Assembly: GCA_006176705.1 (NCBI GenBank)
Contig: QRFJ01000022.1
Span: 682,001 to 746,000, forward strand
DNA length: 64,000 nucleotides
Source of the DNA: Cocos nucifera
Lineage: Eukaryota > Streptophyta > Magnoliopsida > Arecales > Arecaceae
Direction of reading: 5' to 3'
This document shows, in pieces, positions 57,945-64,000 of the stretch. The translations under genes were made by a program, and so were the position numbers. Within the stretch, counting starts at the first letter, position 1, and the number at the start of each line of letters is the position of its first letter. The notes under the pieces are model-generated. The model ran no database searches. It was given only the letters and a program-made list of their open reading frames with translations, and was not told the origin of the DNA.

Positions 57945-58520
57945 ATGCTGGGACGAGGTTCTTCTCCTGTTCCTAACAAGCTGTAGGAGCGTATTTAGGA
58001 TTGTTGTTGGGGCCTCTCCTCTTACCTCATCTAAAATGAATGAGGCCTTCAACTTTGCTCATGTTAGGACGAGATTCTCCTTCTATTTCTAACGGACTAT
58101 GGGAGCACATAAGAGCCATTGTCAAAGCCTCAGTCTTTGGCTTTGCTCACGTTAGGATGAGGTTCTCCTCCTATTTCTAAAGACCATGGGGGCACATAAG
58201 GGCCGTTGTTAGGGTCTTTCCCTCCATCTCGTCTAAAATGAATAAGGTCTTCGACTTTGCTCACGTTAGGATGAGGTTCTCCTCCTATTTCTAATGGATT
58301 GTAGGGGCACATAAGGGCCGTTGTTAGGACTTCTCCTCCTATCTCGTTTAAAATGAACGAGATCTTCGACTTTGCTCATATTAGGATGAGGTTCTTCTTC
58401 TATTCCTAATGGACTGTGGGGGTGCATAACGACCACTGTTAGGGTCTCTCCTTTCATCTCATCTAAAATGAATAGGGTCTTCGACTTTACTCACGTTAGG
58501 ATGAGGTTCTCCTCCTATTC
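57945..58520 (-). repeat. Gypsy-C downstream array 2 (about 115-bp units)
   Basis: Five units with CTTTGCTCACGTTAGGATGA and GGTTCTCCTCCTATTTCTAA, the same array as 43340-44240 and 50830-51385. Confidence 0.9.
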
Positions 58521-58639
58521 CTAACATGGCCATTATTGGTTGCTTCTTCCCTATCATCATATAGTTTTTGCACCAACAAACAATAACATTGAAATGGAAG
58601 AGTTTTATTGATGGAAAATTATCGATAGCACATCCTCAG

Positions 58640-59860
58640 ATTTTCTGAATTTTAAGGTCATAGGAGCGTCTTCCCTCCGAGCTTTTTTAGGCGATAAGTT
58701 TCGAGCCGAATGACCTTCTCTACTTTATATAGGCCTTCCCAATTCGGGGCAAGTTTTAAATAATTCTAAGGCTGAGAGATGATGGCTCATCGAAGCACTA
58801 AATCTTCCACTCTAAATATTTTACCTCTAACTTTGGAGTTATAGTATCGGGCCACCCTTCACCTATAGGCCACCATCCGAACCTAGGCATCCTCTCTTTC
58901 TTCTTCCAGCAAATCGAGATTGACTCTGAGGTTCTGTGAGTTACGCTGCTCATTGATGGCTACGACCCGTGCTGATAGAAGCTTAAGCTCAATTGGGATG
59001 ACTGCCTCTATTCCGAAAGCGAAGGTGAATGGTGTTTTTCCAATCGATAGCCTTTGAGTAGTTTGGTACGCTCAGAGGATGTGATAGAGTTCATCCACCA
59101 AGGCCCTCCTTGCTCTATCGAGCTTTGTCTTAATGCCTTACAGCAGAATTTGGTTGGTCACTTCAGCTTCCCCATTTGCCTGTGGGTGAGCTACGATGTG
59201 AAGTGATGGAAGATGTTTAGATCTTTGCAAAACTCGATGAACCTCATCCTAATAAACTATTGTCCGTTATCTGTTATAAGATTTTGGGATAAATCAAATC
59301 GACAGATGATTGACTTCCAGATGAAGTTCTATACCTTGGCCTCGATAATTTTTGCTAGTGGTTCGGCTTCGATCCATTTGGTGAAGTAGTCGATCATGAT
59401 CAGGAGGAACTTTCGTTGTCCGGATACCATCAGAAAAGGATCAAGTATATCCATTCTCCCACTGCGCAAATGGCTAAGGTGCGCTTAGTGGAGTAAGCTC
59501 GGAGGCCGGCAGTTTTTGTAGGTTTGCATTCTTCTGACAGCAGTCATATTTTTTGACATACTTTATAGAATCATGGTATAAGATCGGTCAATAGTATCCT
59601 TGCCGAAGTAGTTTTTATGATAGGGACCTGGCTCCTATATGACTTCCATAAATTTCCTCATGCACTTTTCATAATGCGAAATCAACCTCTGAAGATCAGA
59701 GACATCTCAGTAGCGGCAGTGAATACGACCTCTTATATAACATGTCCTCATACAAAACGTATTGGAAAGCTTAATTCCTGAGTTTTCGAGCTTCTTTTGG
59801 ATCACGAGGAAGAACTCCCTCTTTGAAATAGGCAACTAATGGATCGATCCAGCTCGACTC
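58640..59860 (-). pseudogene. Gypsy-C integrase region
   Basis: On the minus strand the zinc-binding part (about 59670-59525) keeps VHEEIYGSHIGA and a KKYDCCQKNAN segment in which the first Cys of CxxC is Tyr. The catalytic core has IDYFTKWIEAEPLA (about 59398-59357), LITDNGQ (about 59285-59265) and AHPQANGEAEV (about 59193-59161), giving D,D,E. The C-terminal part runs to about 58640. Stops (for instance in GYY*PILYH near 59604) break it. Confidence 0.85.
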
Positions 59861-60099
59861 GAACTCCATCTGCATAACGAACTATGATTCCTCTGAGCTT
59901 GGGCATTTTAGAGTTTCGAAAAATACTTCTTTGGACAGTTCGACTGGGGCTGAAGTGGCCAATTTAGAGAGAAGGTCAGCTCTTATATTTTCTACCCTCT
60001 AAATCTATCGAATGCCAAAACTGCCGAAGGCCAGAGTCAAATCCTTTACTTTCTCAAGATATTTCATCATACTTTTCTTCCGCGCTTCATAATTACCAC

Positions 60100-60493
60100 T
60101 AACTTGGTCGATCACTAATTGAAAATCACTGTAGACTTAAAGCCGATCTACTTTTAACTCTCTTACTATTTTTAACCCGACGATCAGCATTTCATATTCG
60201 GCCCCATTATTAATTACAGAAAATTCAAAGTGTAGCGCATACTCGACGACAACTCCCTCGGGACTGACTAGGACTAACCCCGCACCTGCTCTAGTGGAGT
60301 TGGACGAACCATCATTGTATAGGATCCAAAAATCTTTAGGAAGGTCGACACTCTCTTCGGAGGGACTCAGTTGCGATAACAGAGCTTCGATCTCATTCTG
60401 CTCAAGCTTGGCATCATTAGGAATGGTACATTCTACTATAAAATCTATCAATATCTGAGCTTTGATCGATGGTCCATAAGCTCGATCGCCCAT
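60100..60493 (-). pseudogene. Gypsy-C second (archaeal-type) RNase H domain
   Basis: The minus-strand frame contains ILYNDGSSNSTRAGAGLVLV, NNGAEYEMLIVGLKIVRELK and, beyond a stop, the SDFQLVI-type strand. The first catalytic block reads NDGSS. It lies between RNase H and integrase as in Gypsy-A. Confidence 0.85.
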
Positions 60494-61570
60494 TTTGTGA
60501 TTCTTTCGAAAGCATCTATTCGATGAAGGACTGCTTTTATTGGTTGATCCATGACGACCATTATGGTATGCCCCTGAAAGTAAGGTCGGAGTCTCCTGAC
60601 AGTGATTAGAAGAGAGTAGGTCAATTTCTCTAGCTTAGAGTACCTGATCTCTGCATCTCTTAGGATCCGACTTATATAGTAGACCGATCGCTGCATCTTC
60701 GCTTCCTCCTTGATCAAGACTACTACCAAGGTCATCGGAGAGACTGCTAGGTATAAGAATAATTCTTCTTCAAGTTTGAGCTTTGTCAGTAGTGGGGTTT
60801 AGGCAAGATAGTTTTTGAGCTCCTCAAACATCCGTTGGTACTCCGTCATCCAGCAGAAATTCTTTGGTTGCTTGAGAAGTTGGAAGAAGGGCATGCATCG
60901 CTCGGCCAATCTTGAGATGAAGCAATTTAGGGATACCATTTTTTCAGTCAGACGTTGAACTTCTTTGATTGTTCTTAGAGCAGTCATCTCCTAAATAGCT
61001 CATATTTTCTTTGGATTTGCTTCAATCCTATGCCTTGACACCATAAACCTCAGAAACTTTTCTGAGGTCACACCAAAGGCGTACTTGGTCGGGTTCAGCT
61101 TCATCTTGTGCTTTTTGAGTGGACTGAAGATCTCTTCAAGATCGGCGAGGTGGTTTATAGAAGCTCGGCTTTTGACGAGCATGTCATCCACATACACCTT
61201 CATATTACGGTCGATCTGCTTCTTGAAGATCTTGTTGATCAGATGCTGGTACGTTGCTCCTATATTCTTGAGCCCAAAGGACATAACCCTATAATAGTAA
61301 AGACCATGGTCAATAATAAAAGCAGTTTTCTCCTCATCCTCTAGCACCATTCGTATCTGATTATAGTTGGAGAAGGCATCCATGAAGGTGAGAAGCTCGT
61401 GGCCCGAGGTTGCATCTACTAGTTGATCAATCCTGGGAAGAGGGTAGCTATCCTTTGAGCAAGCTTTATTCAGCTTTTTGAAGTCTATACACATCCTTCA
61501 CTTATTGTTTACCTTTTTGACGAGGACCATATTTGAGACTCAGGTCGGATAGTTAACTTTTCGAATGAAT
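60494..61570 (-). pseudogene. Gypsy-C reverse transcriptase and RNase H region
   Basis: The RT frame 61494-61000 is open for 164 codons: MCIDFKKLNK, LLTFMDAFSNYNQIRM, and the catalytic YVDD at 61194-61183, then EANPKKI. RNase H-type sequence follows at 60735-60448 with YYISRILRDAEIRYSKLEKL. A stop lies in the PTWVS block near 61545 and others between the two frames, so the polyprotein is broken. Arginine codons CGA/CGG survive here where Gypsy-A has TGA. Confidence 0.9.
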
Positions 61571-61689
61571 TCAGCTTTGAGGAGCTTGCCTACTTCTTCT
61601 ATGATTGCTTTCTACCTCTCTGAGGCATGGTTGCGCATCTTCTCTTTTATCGATTGATACTTAGGATCAACGGTCAGCCAATATTCCAT

Positions 61690-62430
61690 GACCTCGACAT
61701 CAATTTCTGGCATATTCGCTAGGGCCCAGGCGAAGACGTCTGCATTCTTCCTGAGGAAGGTGATGAGTTGCTCCCAAACCTCATCCTCCAAGTTGGAGCC
61801 GATCTATACAGTGTGCTCCATATTTTCATCATTTAAGGGTATAGATATGAGGTCCTCCATAGGCTCGCCCCGCTCCTCGATGAGGTCGTCATGGGTATCC
61901 AACCCCTCGATAGGACAAAGGTCGGGCTGGACATTTTTCTACAGGACAGTGAAGTAATAGCATCTCGCCAATGCCTGATCTCCACTGATCTCTCTAATTT
62001 CATAATTCGTTGAGAACTTTACCTTTAGATAATAAGTCGACATCACTGCTTGGAGCGCGTTCAACCTAATTCGGCCGAGAATAGCGTTGTAGGTAGATGA
62101 AGGCTTTATGACTAAAAAATCGATCTGTGCCTTAACCAGCTTCGGACATTGCCTTGGTCATAGTCAAAGTTATTATGCCCTTAACTGGTATGGCATCGTC
62201 AGTGAAACCTACCAACGGAGAGTTCATAGGTCCCAAGTAGTTACTGAGAAGAACATTTTCGAGAAAGCATCATAAAATAATACGTCGACTGAGCTTCCAT
62301 TATCTATCAAAATATGGCATACATCATAGTCAGCAATATTTAAAGAGATTACAATCACATCATTATATGGAAACTAGACTCCTCGAGCATCCTCATTAGT
62401 GAAAGCAATGGGCTCTTCAGTTCTCCGCCT
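61690..62430 (-). pseudogene. Gypsy-C protease region, frameshifted
   Basis: On the minus strand the DNGSSVDVLFYDAFSK block, with the active-site Asp near 62307, is followed within about 30 bases by an apparent one-base deletion relative to Gypsy-A. After this the correct frame resumes in another phase (ATYNAILGRIRLNALQ-type reading near 62090-62045). The region then leads to RT. It cannot encode an intact protease. Confidence 0.8.
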
Positions 62431-62439
62431 CTTCACTAG

Positions 62440-64000
62440 TCCCTCTGATCCGCTGACCTCTTCACGTCGAAGTCCCCCAGAGATAGTATTGATGATGTCG
62501 AGAGACGGTCGATCTTCTTATTATTCCTTCCTTCTTGGTGGTTCAGGCTGCGGCAATGTCCTTAGTCGATCTTTTCATCCTTCAGACTAATGCCATAGGA
62601 ATCGATCGATTCAGCCTCATTTGATGAGCTCCTCGATCTTATCTTAGAGTTGAATATATTCTTTAGTATCATGACCATGATCACGATGATAAAGGTAGAA
62701 CTTATTAGGATTGCGCTTGCTAAAATGAGTACGCATCCTTTTCGATCTCGGTAGTTGCTTTCTGATTTTCATCAGTACTTGAATTTTCAGAGCATTAAGA
62801 GGAGCATAGTTATGAAATCTTCGGAGGGGTGAACCCCACCACACCCTTCTTTCGAAGCTTTCCTACTTTCGAGCCTGGGGAGGAGTTTGGGCTCGCTTGC
62901 GCTCAGAGAAAGTTCGGGAGCATGGCCAAGCTTCACTTGGCTTTTCTTCCTCAGCAAGCCCACCTGGCTCGTCGATTCACCACTTTCCAATAGCTTTATT
63001 ATCCTTAGCCTTGAAGGCCTCTTCAGCTCGGGCATAACTTTCAGCCCGAGCCAGCATATCGGTAAAGTTTCTAGGGTACTTCTTTTTCAGAAAGAACAGC
63101 AAATCATTCTTCTGAAGGCCGCCCTTGAGTATAGCCATTACAACCGACTGGTCCAGATTTCAGACCTCCAATGCAGCAGCATTAAACTGGATGACATAAG
63201 CCTAGATGGATTCTTCCTCCTTCTGCTTGATGTTCATAAGAAAATTCGAACCTCAGTGGGGACGTCGATTGCTAATGAAATAAGTCACAAACTGATGGCT
63301 CATCTGATAAAAAAAAGATGGTACCCGACTTAAGAGCTGAGTACTAATTCTTGGCGGCTCCCTTGAGAATGGATGGAAAAGTTTGACATAAAATGGCGTC
63401 TGGTGCACCGTGGAGCAGCATCATAATTCGAAAGACCTTCAGGTGATCGATCGGATCAAAAGTTCCATCATAGCTTTCAAGTTGGGAAAGCTTAATGTTC
63501 GGCAGAATGATCTCTTGCATAATTTAGGGAGAGAAAGGGGGATCGGTGCAGATGTCGTCATGGAGAGTCGGAGCGACATGGCGGAGTTCTTCAATTCGTC
63601 GGCTTATTTTTTGGAGCCTTTGATTTAGGAGATCTTCACGATCATTGATCTCCAGAGTTTTCTGAGGGGACAGGAGCAAAGTTTTATCCGAGGTTGAATC
63701 ATGGTCCGAGTAATGACTCTCCACCCTCTATTTTCTCTTTTTGGATGTCATCGATCGGCCAGTCCAAGTCGACCATCCTCCAATCGAATCATGGAGCTCC
63801 GAAAGAGCCTGCTCTAGTTGAATTAACGTCGAAGCCTGCCGATGTATGACCTGCATTACCTCTATGAGATCACAAACCTGCTAAACCAGCAGGTTGAACT
63901 GCTTCGCATCCACTATAAATGCAGGTGGAGCTTGAGTTATTGAAGTTGGAGTGGGAATGGATTGATCTAGATGGAAACTGATTGTAGAGGTCGTTGATCA
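62440..64000 (-). pseudogene. Gypsy-C gag remnant, running off the window
   Basis: Minus-strand pieces include an AFIVDAKQFNLLV block near 63900, LLNQRLQKISRRIEELRHVA near 63630, a core with HGAPDAILCQTFPSILKGA near 63400, and a nucleocapsid-like YHRDHGHDTKEYIQL near 62680-62644. The knuckle has Tyr at its first and last Cys positions. Stops and frameshifts are present. The start of gag lies at or just beyond the window edge. Confidence 0.8.

Larger units (their letters stand above)
30218..64000 (-). mobile_element. CACTA-2: old En/Spm-type transposon hosting the nest (right end not in window)
   Basis: The left terminus CACTATAACAG lies at 30218. Subterminal repeats with GTCACC/GGTGATGAA motifs continue at 30218-30420 and, after CACTA-1, at 36138-36476. 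Its own genes read on the minus strand: a TNPA-like (plant transposase, Ptta) gene at about 46420-48262 and TNPD-like DUF4216/DUF4218 sequence at 54430-55640. The element is cut by CACTA-1, Gypsy-A, Gypsy-B and a further Gypsy fragment carrying Gypsy-C. Its own sequence present in the window is roughly 5 kb. The right terminus, the catalytic part of TNPD and its promoter end are not seen and may lie beyond 64000. All coding parts are broken. That all segments belong to one element is inferred from order and orientation. Confidence 0.7.
56014..64000 (-). mobile_element. Gypsy-C: Tat-like LTR retrotransposon, incomplete at the window edge
   Basis: The 3' LTR is at 56014-57440; then, going up in coordinate, come polypurine tract, downstream arrays, integrase, second RNase H, RNase H/RT, protease and gag, all on the minus strand, up to the window end. 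The 5' LTR must lie beyond 64000. The family is the same as Gypsy-A and -B. Coding is better preserved than in Gypsy-A (RT open for 164 codons) but frameshifts in protease and gag and stops in RT and integrase show it is inactive. Confidence 0.93.

Noticed and set aside
62887..63333. 148-codon plus-strand frame
   Set aside because: It is antisense to the gag remnant of Gypsy-C, whose gag motifs read on the minus strand.

Overview
The window is plant nuclear DNA, almost certainly a monocot and probably a palm. It carries two intron-containing nuclear genes with GT-AG junctions, a profilin (+, three exons) and an IQ67-domain calmodulin-binding protein (-, three exons). The rest is intergenic DNA dominated by plant CACTA and Ty3/Gypsy elements. 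The palm assignment is an inference from the profilin sequence and the style of the repeats; no organelle, rRNA or bacterial features are present.

Region 1 (1-12.3 kb) is the profilin gene. It encodes 131 aa in exons 522-644, 2367-2504 and 11798-11932. Intron 2 is 9.3 kb and holds a 5'-truncated LINE with a perfect 16-bp target-site duplication (TSD), a probable MITE, and unidentified DNA. Region 2 (12.3-20.7 kb) has no supported gene: microsatellites, a 71-bp tandem duplication and a possible SINE. Region 3 (20.7-24 kb) is the 440-aa IQD gene on the minus strand. Region 4 (24-28.6 kb) holds remnants of LTR elements.

Region 5 (28.6-64 kb) is a nest of transposons inside one old CACTA element, called CACTA-2. 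Its left end is near 30218, and a duplicated copy of that end lies at 28635. Inserted into CACTA-2 are: CACTA-1 (30424-36134, TSD TAT); Gypsy-A (+, 36482-45707, TSD TCTAT); Gypsy-B (-, 48699-54397, internally deleted); and a short fragment of a different Gypsy lineage (about 55640-56013). That fragment is itself interrupted by Gypsy-C (-, 56014 to beyond 64000). Between the insertions, CACTA-2 keeps decayed TNPA-like and TNPD-like genes on the minus strand.

Gypsy-A, -B and -C are one family. They share TGTTGGGG...CCAACA LTRs, minisatellite arrays in U3, two more arrays between integrase and the polypurine tract, and a Tat-like domain order with a second RNase H in A and C. All coding regions in the nest are broken, largely by C-to-T type changes. 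A 1,583-bp direct tandem duplication (27616-29198 and 29199-30781) overlaps the left edge of the nest and looks recent. I found no evidence for a new enzymatic or defence system. The most distinctive structures are this duplication, a near-1-kb foldback inside CACTA-1, and the LTR minisatellites.
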